The translations under genes were made by a program, and so were the position numbers. Below are positions 1 to 8,238 of a DNA stretch of 64,000 bases, piece after piece (within the stretch, counting starts at the first letter, position 1; the number at the start of each line of letters is the position of its first letter). The notes below the pieces were generated by a model that was not told the DNA's origin, did not search any database, and worked only from the letters and a program-made list of their open reading frames with translations. The stretch is from PALSA-505 sp035308365 (GTDB lineage: Bacteria; Actinomycetota; Actinomycetes; Streptosporangiales; Streptosporangiaceae), in the NCBI GenBank assembly GCA_035308365.1, contig DATGGU010000209.1, forward strand, positions 1-64,000, in the 5' to 3' direction.

Positions 1-865
1 CCGCCAGATCCAGCGGGGGCAGGATCGTGGGGATTCGCTCGGCGAGCATTGTTTTGCCTGTCCCGGGTGGCCCGAGCAGCATCAGGTGATGGCCACCCGC
101 AGCGCAGATCTCGGCCGCGCGTCTGGCCAGTGGCTGGCCGAGAACGTCGGCCAGATCAAGCCCGCCGGTACGGCCATCGGCCTGGGGCAGGTGCCTGTCC
201 GCCGTGGGGTGACGATCCGCCGTAGGGTGACGGTCTGCCGTGGGATGACGGTCCGCCGTAGGGTGACGGTCCGCCGTTGGATGACGGTCCGCCGCTGGTG
301 GCTGCCTGCTCCGGTCGAATTCCTCCGCCGCATCGGGGCCAAACGCCGCCGGATCACCACGGATCCAGCCGAGTGCGGCCGACAGGCTGGGCGCGCTGAT
401 GACCCGCATGCCGGGCACCAGCGCCGCCTCCGCCGCATTGGCCCGGGGCACCATCACCTCGCGGAACCCGGCGGCAGCAGCGGCGGCCACCCCGGGCAGC
501 ACGCCGCGCACCGGGTGCAGTCTGCCGTCGAGCCCTAGTTCGCCGAGGAACACCGCCCGGTCGAGGAAATCGACGGGTGCGGCGCCTGCCGCCGCCATGA
601 TCGCAACGGCGATACCCAGGTCGAAGCTGCTGCCACGCTTGGGCAGGCTGGCCGGCGACAGGCCGACCGTGATCCTGCGGTACGGCCATGCCTCGCGGCT
701 GTTGACGATCGCCGACCGGATCCGGTCCCTTGCCTCACGCAGCGCCGTGTCCGGCAGGCCGACCAGGAGCAGCCCGACCAGCCCATCCTCGATGTCGGCC
801 TCGATCCGGACAACGTGGCCTTCCACCCCGACGAGCGCGACTGAATACGTGCATGCCAGCGCCAT
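1..865 (-). CDS. comM: YifB/ComM-type Mg-chelatase-like AAA+ ATPase, partial (C-terminus beyond the window)
   Basis: The frame is open from ATG at 865 to the window edge, about 288 residues. The first ~200 residues are the Lon/ChlI-like N-terminal domain (starts MALACTYSVALVG). A linker follows, then the AAA+ domain with Walker A GPPGTGKT near residue 268. In other bacteria ComM is a hexameric helicase that extends branches during natural transformation; the role in actinobacteria is less clear. The start overlaps the yraN stop by one base (TGATG), so the two are probably translationally coupled, as is usual for this pair. The linker holds an unusual hexapeptide repeat (TADRHP, five units), listed separately. 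Family length is about 500, so nearly half the protein is missing here. Confidence 0.93.
   Translation of the reverse strand, partial: MALACTYSVALVGVEGHVVRIEADIEDGLVGLLLVGLPDTALREARDRIRSAIVNSREAWPYRRITVGLSPASLPKRGSSFDLGIAVAIMAAAGAAPVDFLDRAVFLGELGLDGRLHPVRGVLPGVAAAAAAGFREVMVPRANAAEAALVPGMRVISAPSLSAALGWIRGDPAAFGPDAAEEFDRSRQPPAADRHPTADRHPTADRHPTADRHPTADRHPTADRHLPQADGRTGGLDLADVLGQPLARRAAEICAAGGHHLMLLGPPGTGKTMLAERIPTILPPLDLA
197..304 (-). repeat. 18-bp tandem repeat inside comM encoding TADRHP units
   Basis: Five 18-bp units (197-286) plus a degenerate sixth encode repeated TADRHP/TADRHL in the linker between the N-terminal and AAA+ domains. Units differ by one to three bases, mainly at third positions. 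The period keeps the reading frame, so unit number can change without breaking the gene. Confidence 0.9.
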
Positions 866-1221
866 CAGCCGACCCCGCGAACGTGCTCGACCGTCAGGCT
901 GCCATCGGCGCCGCGCATGATTGCGATGACGTCTATCCGCACCTCGTCGCAGAGCACGCCGTTCGCGGCAAGCCACCGGACGGCCAGGCGCCTGAGCCTG
1001 CGCTGCTTCGTGCGGGTGACCGCTTCAAGCGGTGTCCCGTACCTGGTGCTGGAACGGGTCTTCACCTCGCACACCACGAGCACCCGGCGCTCCGTCGCGA
1101 CGATGTCGATCTCGCCTTCGGAGCACCGCCAGTTCCGGGCGAGTACCCGCAGCCCGGTCTTCTCCAGGTACTCGGCCGCCGCCTGCTCGCCCTCCCGGCC
1201 TAGAGCATCCTTGGCTCGCAT
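865..1221 (-). CDS. yraN: UPF0102 / YraN family endonuclease-fold protein
   Basis: 118 residues starting MRAKDALGREGEQ, the usual length for YraN. It has the family's restriction-endonuclease-like core: GREGE near the N-terminus, then EGEIDIVA and VCEVKTRSS, which match the E...D...ExK pattern of this fold. The exact function is not established; genome context links it to DNA processing with ComM. I chose ATG at 1221 because GGGAGGTGG lies just upstream and the family starts here. The frame stays open far upstream, but that extension is compositionally odd and not family-like. The stop shares a base with the comM start. Confidence 0.92.
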   Translation of the reverse strand: MRAKDALGREGEQAAAEYLEKTGLRVLARNWRCSEGEIDIVATERRVLVVCEVKTRSSTRYGTPLEAVTRTKQRRLRRLAVRWLAANGVLCDEVRIDVIAIMRGADGSLTVEHVRGVG

Positions 1222-1644
1222 CAACAACCACCTCCCGCCATCGACTGTGGCGGGGGCGGGCATAGTCCCGCAGGGTTCGTTGTGCGGCTGTGGAGAGCTC
1301 CCGCCGAGAACGATGACCTGTGGATACCGGAGCCGAACTGTCAGCGGCTGATGCTTCGATGCCCGGGGGATTCTCGTCCCGGCCTGGGCGTGGGTGAGAC
1401 GGCGGGCGCGGGCGGCCTGGGTGAGCAGGCGGCTGGCTGAGCCGGGCAGGGGCGCGGCCGTGGCGGCGTTACGGGCAGCGGGGGGCATAAAGCTGGCGCG
1501 AAGGGTGGCCGGGCTGGTGCTGGAAGACGAACATATTGACTGTGCGGGGGATCGCTGGACTCCTGATCCTCCCCACTGCCGGTGTGGGCGCCAGGGCGGC
1601 CGCCTCCACCTGAATGATGCCTGCCCCGCCAGAGGATGGAAGCC
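1222..1644. other. Intergenic region between divergent yraN and a secreted-protein gene
   Basis: About 420 bases with no convincing gene. It should carry the promoters of yraN/comM (minus) and the secreted protein (plus). A one-mismatch DnaA-box-like sequence (GTATCCACA on the minus strand) lies at 1319-1327; on its own it is weak evidence. Confidence 0.4.
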
Positions 1645-2469
1645 ATGAGAGTTGTCCTGCACCACCTGGGCAGAAAGCGCGCCGTCGCGCTCACCACCGT
1701 GATCACCGCTGCGGCGCTGGTCCCCCTCGGGGTGGCCGCCACGGCGGGAGCGACGCCAGCCCCACCGACGTGGAAGGCCACGACCGTCTTCTCCATCCGC
1801 CCGATCAGCGGAAATCACGACAACCCGGTCCAGGGCCTGAACCATACCTGGGCGGACGCCTCGTTCACCCGTTCAGCGACGGTGTCGTACTACGGGCAGG
1901 TGTCGAAGTCGTTCTGCCCGGGGATCACCAGCGGCGAGTGCTACTACTGGATCGGTGAATCCCTGGATACCAAGGGCAGGTTCACCACCAACCCGACCGC
2001 TACGAGCGGAGCGTACTCGCCGGGGAACGGTACCGATGGCACCGGCGTGACCGGGCCGTTCACGATCGGCGTCGCGGCCAGGGGGCAGATGGCCGGCCGC
2101 TACCACTATGGGTTCTACACCAACTTCGATACCGGGAAGAGCTCCCGGGTGCCGGCGGCCGAGAACGACCACGGGACGATGCCGCTGGCGGCGGCCACCA
2201 GCACGTGCACTGGCGGGGTGTACTGCGGTGTCACCGACTGCCAGTGGATCGAGCAGTTCTTCCCGCACGGTGCCCAGTTCTGGGATCTTAACGGCAATCT
2301 TGACCCATCGTGCCTCGGGCTGTACGGGTCGTGGTTCTACTTCCTGCCCCAGGGCTCTGATGAAAGCTGCTCGCTGGTGATGAGCAAGTGGGTCACAGCG
2401 TCCTGGAACAACTGGGGTGCGGACCCGGTCGACGGGAACGTGCTCGCCCCGGACGAGTCGCACTGCTGA
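1645..2469 (+). CDS. Secreted cysteine-rich protein of unknown function
   Basis: 274 residues. The N-terminus is a clear signal peptide: basic LGRKRAVA, then a hydrophobic stretch, then an AxA-type site near ATAGATPA. The mature part is rich in Gly, Thr and aromatic residues and has eight cysteines, which could form four disulfides. I recognise no catalytic motif or family. ATG at 1645 is preferred over ATG at 1636 because AGAGGA (1631-1636) sits eight bases before it. It stands alone, divergent from yraN and convergent with the DUF2469 gene, with a strong terminator just after it. It probably acts outside the cell. Confidence 0.8.
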   Translation: MRVVLHHLGRKRAVALTTVITAAALVPLGVAATAGATPAPPTWKATTVFSIRPISGNHDNPVQGLNHTWADASFTRSATVSYYGQVSKSFCPGITSGECYYWIGESLDTKGRFTTNPTATSGAYSPGNGTDGTGVTGPFTIGVAARGQMAGRYHYGFYTNFDTGKSSRVPAAENDHGTMPLAAATSTCTGGVYCGVTDCQWIEQFFPHGAQFWDLNGNLDPSCLGLYGSWFYFLPQGSDESCSLVMSKWVTASWNNWGADPVDGNVLAPDESHC

Positions 2470-2481
2470 CCGGCATACGGT

Positions 2482-2513
2482 GGCCCTCCCCCACCCACTG
2501 GGCGGGGAGGGCC
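2482..2513. terminator. Bidirectional terminator hairpin
   Basis: A perfect 10-bp inverted repeat (GGCCCTCCCC at 2482-2491, mate at 2504-2513) with a 12-base loop. It lies between the convergent stops at 2469 and 2523, so it can serve both genes. It has no U-tract, as is usual in high-GC actinobacteria. Confidence 0.8.
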
Positions 2514-2522
2514 AACCCCAGG

Positions 2523-2852
2523 TCAGGAGCCGAATTCCGGTTTGCTGTCCGGGAGGTCCAGATCGCTCTTGGCAAGTTCCTCGACGTTCACGTCCTTGAA
2601 GGTGACAACCCGGACATTCTTGACGAACCTGGCCGGACGGTACATGTCCCAGACCCAGGCGTCCTGCATCGTGACCTCGAAGAAGACCTCGCCGTTCTCG
2701 GCGGTGCGCACGTTCAGCTCGACGTGGTTGGTGAGGTAGAACCGGCGCTCGGTCTCGACCACATGGCTGAACAGCCCCACGACGTCCCGGTACTCGCGGT
2801 ATAGCTGCAGCTCCATCTCGGTCTCGTACTTTTCGAGATCTTCCGCGCTCAT
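2523..2852 (-). CDS. DUF2469 family protein
   Basis: 109 residues starting MSAEDLEKYETEMELQLYR. This small acidic family is almost confined to actinobacteria and regularly sits beside rnhB and lepB (for example Rv2901c). It has a charged helical N-terminus, then a beta-rich part with FYLTNHVELNVR and VWDMYRPARFVKNV. No biochemical role is established. A good GGAGGGG site precedes the ATG. It is the last gene of the block running down from lepB and rnhB. Confidence 0.9.
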   Translation of the reverse strand: MSAEDLEKYETEMELQLYREYRDVVGLFSHVVETERRFYLTNHVELNVRTAENGEVFFEVTMQDAWVWDMYRPARFVKNVRVVTFKDVNVEELAKSDLDLPDSKPEFGS

Positions 2853-2927
2853 GACGTCCCCTCCAACCGCGCCCCAGGAGTTCGCATACCATCCGGGCCG
2901 ATCACTACAAGAACCATTCTCCCCCTG

Positions 2928-3719
2928 TCAACGTACGCCGAGCGTATGAGCTTCCAGGACCACTTCATCATCCGCCGCAGGGGCGGGCGCGGGGACGGCC
3001 TGGGCTTCGGCGCGGGCGCGGCTTGCTTCGATCACATTTGCGTAGGAGAACCGGTGCACCGGACAGGGACCGTGATCCAGCAGGGCTTCCCGGTGGTCCG
3101 AGGTGCAGTAGCCCTTGTGCCGGGCGAACCCGTAGCGCGGATGCTGCTCGTCCAGGTCGGTCATGATCCTGTCCCTGGTCACCTTGGCGAGTATCGACGC
3201 GGCGGCGACGCACGCGGCCGCCTGGTCGCCTTTCCACATGGCCAGCGAGGGAATACCGAGCCCACGGACAGGGAACCCGTCGGTGAGCACGAACCCGGGC
3301 TTGCAGCGGAGCCCGGCCAGCGCACGGCGCATCCCGGTGACGTTGCAGACGTGCAGGCCGAGCCGGTCGATGTCGCCCGGCGGGATGACCACGACATGCC
3401 AGGCGAACGCTACCCGGATGATGTGCTGGTACACCGTCTCACGGATGGCCGGCTGGAGTTCCTTGGAGTCGGCCAGGCCGGGGATCGCCGCCGGGCTGTC
3501 AGAGGGCAGGACCGCCGCCGCGACCACCAGCGGGCCCGCGCAGGCTCCCCGGCCGGCTTCGTCGATGCCCGCCACCGGCGCCAGCCCGGCCCGGCTGAGG
3601 ACGCGCTCGTAGGCTGCCAGCCCATTGGAAACGCGCGGCGTGTAGCCGGGCGGGCGCCGGCGGGGCTGCTGAAACCAATCAGGAGCGCCCGCAGCGGTCT
3701 CGTCGGGGGCCTGTGTCAC
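2928..3719 (-). CDS. rnhB: Ribonuclease HII
   Basis: Removes RNA from RNA-DNA hybrids and misinserted ribonucleotides. About 263 residues. The active-site start GIDEAGRGACAGP, LADSKEL and LTDGF carry the conserved acidic residues of type 2 RNase H. I chose GTG at 3719, which overlaps the lepB stop as GTGA and implies coupling. A longer open frame exists but would run back inside lepB. Before the catalytic core there is a ~45-residue non-conserved N-terminus, including PRRRPPGYTPR. Confidence 0.93.
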   Translation of the reverse strand: MTQAPDETAAGAPDWFQQPRRRPPGYTPRVSNGLAAYERVLSRAGLAPVAGIDEAGRGACAGPLVVAAAVLPSDSPAAIPGLADSKELQPAIRETVYQHIIRVAFAWHVVVIPPGDIDRLGLHVCNVTGMRRALAGLRCKPGFVLTDGFPVRGLGIPSLAMWKGDQAAACVAAASILAKVTRDRIMTDLDEQHPRYGFARHKGYCTSDHREALLDHGPCPVHRFSYANVIEASRARAEAQAVPAPAPAADDEVVLEAHTLGVR

Positions 3720-4858
3720 CGGCGGTGTGCGAGCCGGAGCCTGATCCGTTTGCGCAGCCGCCGCTGTGCCCAGGTCAGCGGGATCGCGGCGGCAAACCCG
3801 GCGGCCAATGGCAACGCTGGCGCGGTCGGCGCGACCGGGATCGACATCCCGGAATCCAGCGCGCCGGTCAGCGTAGCGGTCTGGCTCTGGCTGCGGTCGG
3901 CGTTGGGCTTGCTCGAATTCAGCGCGGGCTGCTCGAAGGTCGACGGGATGTTCAGCACCCGCCACCTGCTCGGCGGCCAGACGATCCAGAAGGCGCGGCC
4001 CACCACCTGCTTCTCCGGGATGGATCCGCCACCGGGGAAGCCCTGGTGCCCGCGCGAGTCGTAGGAGACGGCCCGGTGGTCACCCATCACCCAGAGATCG
4101 CCGGACGGGACGGTGATGTTGAACGGGGTCGTCGATGGGGAGTTGCCCGGGTACAGGTAGGACGTCTCGTGCAGCGGAACCCCGTTGACCGTCACCAGTC
4201 CTTGTGGGTTGCAGCACCGCACGTGGTCGCCGGGAAGGCCGATGACCCGCTTGATGTAGTCCGTCTGGCCCGGCGGCGCGCCGAACAGCCCGATGATCGC
4301 GTGGTAGAGGCGGTCGAACGGATTGGGCGTCTTGGGCCCGGGGCCCGGGTTCCACGAGCCCTGGCCGTTGAAGACGATGATGTCGCCACGGTGAATGGAG
4401 CGCAGGTGATAGACGATCTTGTTGACCAGTACCTTGTCGCCGATTCCCAGGGTGTTCTGCATGGAGCCGGTCGGAATGTAATAGGCCTGGAATCCGTAGG
4501 TCTTGATGCCCAGTGCGAGGGCCAGGGCGATCACGATAAGGATGGGCAGCTCGCGCAGGAATGATCCGCGCTTCTTGGGCTTGGGCCGCCTGCGGGGCTT
4601 TCCCGCCTCCGGTCCTTCGCCTGCCGCCTCCGTCTGCGTGTCAGGCTGTGGCCCATCGCCAGCGGCGCCATCGGCCGGCGGTTCCTGATTTCCGGTGGGG
4701 ATGCGGGCATCGCCAGGCATTCCCGGGGTGCCCGGGGCGGCCTGCGGACGGGTGGGGTCAGCTGAAGGCCGCTGGCCATCACCTGAGCCAGACAGGTGCG
4801 CGCCTGGAGGGACAGGTCCGGCCGCGCTGTGCTCATCATCCATTACCGAGTCGTCCAT
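3716..4858 (-). CDS. lepB: Signal peptidase I
   Basis: Membrane serine protease that removes signal peptides from secreted proteins. A long Pro/Gly-rich cytoplasmic N-terminus is followed by a transmembrane helix (ELPILIVIALALALGI). The catalytic Ser lies in YIPTGSMQNTL and the catalytic Lys in YIKRVIGLPGDH. The box GDHRAVSYDSR is typical of the family. A second hydrophobic segment near the C-terminus (PLAAGFAAAIPL) suggests two membrane spans, followed by a basic tail. The start is uncertain: ATG at 4858, a second ATG at 4846 and GTG at 4900 are all possible, and none has a strong ribosome site. Confidence 0.93.
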   Translation of the reverse strand: MDDSVMDDEHSAAGPVPPGAHLSGSGDGQRPSADPTRPQAAPGTPGMPGDARIPTGNQEPPADGAAGDGPQPDTQTEAAGEGPEAGKPRRRPKPKKRGSFLRELPILIVIALALALGIKTYGFQAYYIPTGSMQNTLGIGDKVLVNKIVYHLRSIHRGDIIVFNGQGSWNPGPGPKTPNPFDRLYHAIIGLFGAPPGQTDYIKRVIGLPGDHVRCCNPQGLVTVNGVPLHETSYLYPGNSPSTTPFNITVPSGDLWVMGDHRAVSYDSRGHQGFPGGGSIPEKQVVGRAFWIVWPPSRWRVLNIPSTFEQPALNSSKPNADRSQSQTATLTGALDSGMSIPVAPTAPALPLAAGFAAAIPLTWAQRRLRKRIRLRLAHRR

Positions 4859-4900
4859 CACCGATGTGAGCCTAGCGTCGACCGGGGGGCAGATGGCCAC

Positions 4901-5325
4901 CGGCTCTGATCGTCGCGCTGATCATCCACCCACAGGACATTCTCACTCCCCATGCCAGCCACGTCCCGGACGCAGCGCCCACCCGGTTGCGGCGCAGCAG
5001 GCTCGCCGATAGCGGTCCGCTCAAGCCTACCGACCAATCGGCGTACTCCTTTGAGCTCCGCACGCGCGAATCCCCGCCGGCGGGTCATGCCCGGCGGAGC
5101 GCGGGTGGATCCGGAAGGCACTCCGGGATGCGAACCTGGCCCCAGGGAATATCAGCGCCCCTCAGCGGACGAACCCCGCATCCGGGGATTCCGGGGAGTT
5201 CGGCTCCCAACCCCAGCCCGCAGCGTGGGGTCTGGGGGCTCGGCCCCCGGGCAGAATCCGGCGGACGGGCTCCGTCGAAAGTGAGCGAAGCTCACCGAGC
5301 AGGGTTCACCTGCCCGGCCACCGGC
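4901..5325. other. Intergenic region between rplS and lepB
   Basis: About 425 bases without a supported gene. It holds GC-rich hairpins (5234-5248 and 5281-5295) that could end the rplS transcript, and presumably a separate promoter for lepB-rnhB. Confidence 0.5.
5281..5295 (-). terminator. Hairpin downstream of rplS
   Basis: A perfect GTGAGC-GAA-GCTCAC hairpin about 30 bases after the rplS stop. A second G/C-only stem (GGGGG-CTCGG-CCCCC, 5234-5248) follows. Together they probably end the rpsP-rplS operon. Confidence 0.5.
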
Positions 5326-5682
5326 CTAGCTGGTATGAACGCGCCGCTCCCGGATCCGGGCCGCCTTGCCGCGCAGGTCGCGGAGGTAGTACAGCTTGGC
5401 CCGGCGGACGCGGCCGTGCGTGACAACCTCGATCTTGTCGATCGACGGGCTGTGCACCGGGAAGGTCCGCTCGACGCCGACGCCGTAGCTGATCTTGCGA
5501 ACGGTGAAGGTCTCGCGCACGCTGCCACCGGAGCGGCGGATGACGACACCCTGGAAGACCTGGATCCGCGACCGGTTGCCTTCCTTGACGCGCACGTGCA
5601 CCTTCAGCGTGTCACCCGGGCGGAAGGCCGGGATGTCCGTGCGGACCTGAGCCAGCTCAAGGTCGGCGATCGCGGTGTCCAT
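5326..5682 (-). CDS. rplS: Large ribosomal subunit protein bL19
   Basis: 118 residues, normal length, at the interface between the 30S and 50S subunits. Family motifs include FRPGDTLKVHVRVKEG, RIQVFQGVVI and RRAKLYYLRDLRGKAARI. ATG at 5682 is preceded by AGGAAC and matches the family N-terminus. It is the last gene of the rpsP-khpA-rimM-trmD-rplS operon. Confidence 0.97.
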   Translation of the reverse strand: MDTAIADLELAQVRTDIPAFRPGDTLKVHVRVKEGNRSRIQVFQGVVIRRSGGSVRETFTVRKISYGVGVERTFPVHSPSIDKIEVVTHGRVRRAKLYYLRDLRGKAARIRERRVHTS

Positions 5683-5805
5683 GACAGTAGTTCCTCGCTG
5701 ATAGTTGTGCGTGCGCGCGGTAACGCGTGCGACGTGGCGTTTCTGGGCCGGGGACCGGTTCCCCAGCATGCGCCCCGGCGTGACACGACAGCAGGGGGCC
5801 GCGTT

Positions 5806-6750
5806 TCAGTGTGCCATATCCTCGGTGTCAACCGGAAAGCCAGGCCCAGAAACCGGCGCATCGGCCTCAGAAACCCCGCAGCTCGCTCCCGCTGCCGCGT
5901 CGCGTGCCGGTGCTCCAGAAACCAGCGCATCGGCCTCAGAAACCCCGCAGCTCGCTGGCGCTGCCGCGTCTTGTGCCGGTGATGGTGCTGCCGCCTCGTC
6001 CAGTATCTGCCTGTCCCGTGCGTCCAGCGGGTTCAGCCTGGCCGCCAGGTCGGGCCGGTTTGCCACCGTACGGCGCAGTGCGGCGTCGCGCCGCCAGCGG
6101 GCGATAGCAGTGTGATCGCCGGACAGCAGCACGGGCGGGACCTCCCGGCCGCGCCAGACCCTGGGCCTGGTGTAGAGGGGGCCTTCGAGCAGCCCGGCCA
6201 TCTCGCCGCCGCCCCCGCCGAACGAGTCGTCCACCACCGAGCCGGCATTGCCGAGCACACCGGGCAGCAGCCGGCAGATCGCCTCGATCATGACGAGAAC
6301 CGCGGGCTCCCCGCCTGCCAGCACGTAGTCGCCGATGCTCACCTCATCGACCGGCACCCGGGTGCGCGCCTCTTCCACCACCCGGGCGTCAATTCCCTCA
6401 TACCGCCCGCAGGCGAAGACGAGGTGGCTCACCTGGGCGTAGGCGGCGGCCATGTCCTGGGTGAACGTCCGGCCGCTCGGCGAGGGCACCACAAGCCTGA
6501 CCGAACGACCATCATCAATTGACGGAGGCAGCACGGCGTCGAGCGCATCGCCCCAGGGCCCGGGCTTCATCACCATGCCTGGGCCGCCGCCGTAGGGAGT
6601 GTCGTCCACAGTGTGATGAACATCACGCGCCCAGTTCCTGAGATCGTGGACGGCGAACTCGATGTCTCCCCGGCCGGCGGCCTTGCCGATGAGTGACATT
6701 CCGAGCGGCGCGAAGTACCCAGGGAAGATCGTGATGATGTCGATGCGCAT
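5806..6750 (-). CDS. trmD: tRNA (guanine-37-N1)-methyltransferase with repeated C-terminal tail
   Basis: Methylates G37 of tRNAs to keep the reading frame. The SPOUT core is clear: MRIDIITIFPGYF, TPYGGGPGMVMKPGPW and the knotted cofactor site CGRYEGIDAR...SIGDYVLAGGE. The catalytic domain ends near residue 255. The protein is 314 residues against a family norm of 230-270. The excess is an Ala/Ser-rich tail containing a 23-residue direct repeat (ASCGVSEAD...). The start lies six bases after the rimM stop, so the two are likely coupled. Confidence 0.95.
   Translation of the reverse strand: MRIDIITIFPGYFAPLGMSLIGKAAGRGDIEFAVHDLRNWARDVHHTVDDTPYGGGPGMVMKPGPWGDALDAVLPPSIDDGRSVRLVVPSPSGRTFTQDMAAAYAQVSHLVFACGRYEGIDARVVEEARTRVPVDEVSIGDYVLAGGEPAVLVMIEAICRLLPGVLGNAGSVVDDSFGGGGGEMAGLLEGPLYTRPRVWRGREVPPVLLSGDHTAIARWRRDAALRRTVANRPDLAARLNPLDARDRQILDEAAAPSPAQDAAAPASCGVSEADALVSGAPARDAAAGASCGVSEADAPVSGPGFPVDTEDMAH
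5846..5983 (-). repeat. 69-bp direct repeat in the trmD 3' end
   Basis: Two nearly identical 69-bp units (5846-5914 and 5915-5983) encode 23-residue copies in the TrmD tail. The near identity suggests a recent in-frame duplication. Confidence 0.85.
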
Positions 6751-6756
6751 GGCCGG

Positions 6757-7263
6757 TCAGGGCTCCAGCAGTCCCGGCGGCGGGTCGATCACCAGCCGGC
6801 CACCCGCCACATCGACCTCGGGCACGATCGCTGCGACGAACGGAACCAGCAGCTCGTCGTCGGTTGCCGACTTGATGACCAGCAGATCCTGCCCGTGATG
6901 CCGTACATCGGTCACCGGGCCCACCACCTCGCCGTCCGTGGTGACCGCGGTGAGCCCGATGAGCTCGTGATCGTAGAACTCATCGGGGTCACCGGTCGGG
7001 CCGAGGTCGGCCGAATCCACCACCAGCCAGGTGCCGCGAAGCTGCTCGGCGGCGTTCCGGTCCGGGATCTCGCTGAAGGTCAGCAGCAGGTTGCCGGAAT
7101 GCCAGCGAGACGCCTGCAAGGTGAGCGGACCATGCTCGGCCGGATCGGTCGCCAGCGTGCCACCCACGGTGAACCTGCGGTCGGGGTCATCGGTACGTAC
7201 CTCGACGGACACCTCACCGCGGATCCCATGCGGCCGCCTGATCCGGCCCACAACGATCTGCAT
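6757..7263 (-). CDS. rimM: 16S rRNA processing protein RimM
   Basis: 168 residues, normal length. It binds uS19 and helps mature the 30S head. The N-terminal RimM barrel starts MQIVVGRIRRPHGIRGEVSVE; the C-terminal PRC-barrel part includes YDHELIGL and LLVPFVAAIVPEVD. It lies between khpA and trmD with gaps of 11 and 6 bases. Confidence 0.96.
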   Translation of the reverse strand: MQIVVGRIRRPHGIRGEVSVEVRTDDPDRRFTVGGTLATDPAEHGPLTLQASRWHSGNLLLTFSEIPDRNAAEQLRGTWLVVDSADLGPTGDPDEFYDHELIGLTAVTTDGEVVGPVTDVRHHGQDLLVIKSATDDELLVPFVAAIVPEVDVAGGRLVIDPPPGLLEP

Positions 7264-7274
7264 GCGCTACCGCT

Positions 7275-7517
7275 TCAGCGGACCTCGCTGGCGTCCACCA
7301 GGTCGACACGTACATACTGACGGCCGGCCAGTGAGCCGATGACCGTCCGCAGCGCCCGCGCCGTCCTGCCACCTCGGCCGATGACCTTGCCCAGGTCTTC
7401 GGGATGCACCCGGACCTCGAGCACCCGGCCGCGGCGCAGCCCACGGCTGGCTACCTGGACGTCGTCCGGGTGCTCGACGATTCCCCTGACGAGGTGCTCG
7501 AGGGCTTCCTCAAGCAC
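7275..7517 (-). CDS. khpA: KH-domain RNA-binding protein (KhpA type)
   Basis: 80 residues, made up almost wholly of one type II KH domain with the GxxG loop in GKVIGRGGRTARALR. Family members bind small RNAs and mRNAs and sit between rpsP and rimM in actinobacteria and firmicutes. GTG at 7517 follows the rpsP stop by one base (TGAGGTG), implying coupling. Confidence 0.93.
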   Translation of the reverse strand: MLEEALEHLVRGIVEHPDDVQVASRGLRRGRVLEVRVHPEDLGKVIGRGGRTARALRTVIGSLAGRQYVRVDLVDASEVR

Positions 7518-7518
7518 C

Positions 7519-8238
7519 TCAGTCTCCGCTCCCGGACTCGGCGGCAGTCTCCGCGGGCTTGGCTTCCTCCACCGCGGCGGTGGTCTCGGCCGCGTCGGCG
7601 GTGGTCTCGGCCGCGTCGGCGGTGGTCTCGGCCGCGTCAGCCTTGGCCTCGGCCGCGTCAGCCTTGGCGTCGGCCACCTCGGCCTTGGCGTCGGCCTTCT
7701 TGGCCTTGCCGCCGCCGCCCCTGCCCTTGTCGCCACCCTTGTCGGCCGCGTTCGTGCTGGCCTTGTCTGTGCTGGCCTTGTCTGTGCTGGCCTTGTCTGT
7801 GCCGGCCTTGTCTGTGCCGGCCCGGTCCGTGCTGGCCCGGTCCGTGTCGGCCTTCTTGGCCTTGCCGCCGCCCTTGGGCGTGGTCTCGCCGCCGCCGGAA
7901 CGGGCGCCGACCGCCTCGGCGAAGCGCTCGTTCCTGGTCTGCTTCGGCGCGGCCGTACGCAGCGTTCCCTCCGCGCCGGGCTCGCCGCGGAACCGCTGCC
8001 AGTCGCCGGTGATCTCCAGGATGCGGCGCACCGGCTCGGTCGGCTGCGCGCCAACTCCGAGCCAGTACTGGGCCCGCTCGGACTCCACGTGAATGTACGA
8101 CGGCTCGGCCTTCGGGTGGTACTTACCGATCTCCTCGATCGCCCTGCCATCCCGCTTGGTGCGGGAGTCGGCGACGACGATGCGGTAGTACGGCGCACGG
8201 ATCTTGCCCATGCGCTTGAGCTTGATCTTGACAGCCAC
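7519..8238 (-). CDS. rpsP: Small ribosomal subunit protein bS16 with long repetitive tail
   Basis: The first ~80 residues are ordinary bS16 (MAVKIKLKRMGKIRAPYYRIVVADSR, in which MGKIRAPYYRIVVADSR is diagnostic). The protein is 239 residues, against about 80-90 in most bacteria and about 140-170 in many actinobacteria. The extra ~150 residues are Ala/Lys/Asp/Thr-rich repeats: TDKAS-type pentapeptides, two Lys-rich GGGKAKKAD blocks and ETTADAA heptapeptides. A tail like this would be disordered and project from the 30S subunit. GTG at 8238 has GGGAG upstream. It heads the ribosomal/tRNA-modification operon. Confidence 0.95.
   Translation of the reverse strand: MAVKIKLKRMGKIRAPYYRIVVADSRTKRDGRAIEEIGKYHPKAEPSYIHVESERAQYWLGVGAQPTEPVRRILEITGDWQRFRGEPGAEGTLRTAAPKQTRNERFAEAVGARSGGGETTPKGGGKAKKADTDRASTDRAGTDKAGTDKASTDKASTDKASTNAADKGGDKGRGGGGKAKKADAKAEVADAKADAAEAKADAAETTADAAETTADAAETTAAVEEAKPAETAAESGSGD
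7576..7638 (-). repeat. 21-bp tandem repeat in the rpsP tail
   Basis: Three exact copies of a 21-bp unit (7576-7596, 7597-7617, 7618-7638) encode heptapeptides of the ETTADAA type. More diverged relatives follow to about 7680. Confidence 0.9.
7748..7852 (-). repeat. 15-bp tandem repeat in the rpsP tail
   Basis: Seven 15-bp units encode TDKAS/TDRAG-type pentapeptides. Units at 7763-7792 are identical to each other, as are those at 7793-7822; the outer units have diverged. Confidence 0.9.

Noticed and set aside
1222..1845. 208-codon N-terminal extension of yraN
   Set aside because: YraN family length and the GGGAGGTGG site fix the start at 1221; the extension has no family likeness.
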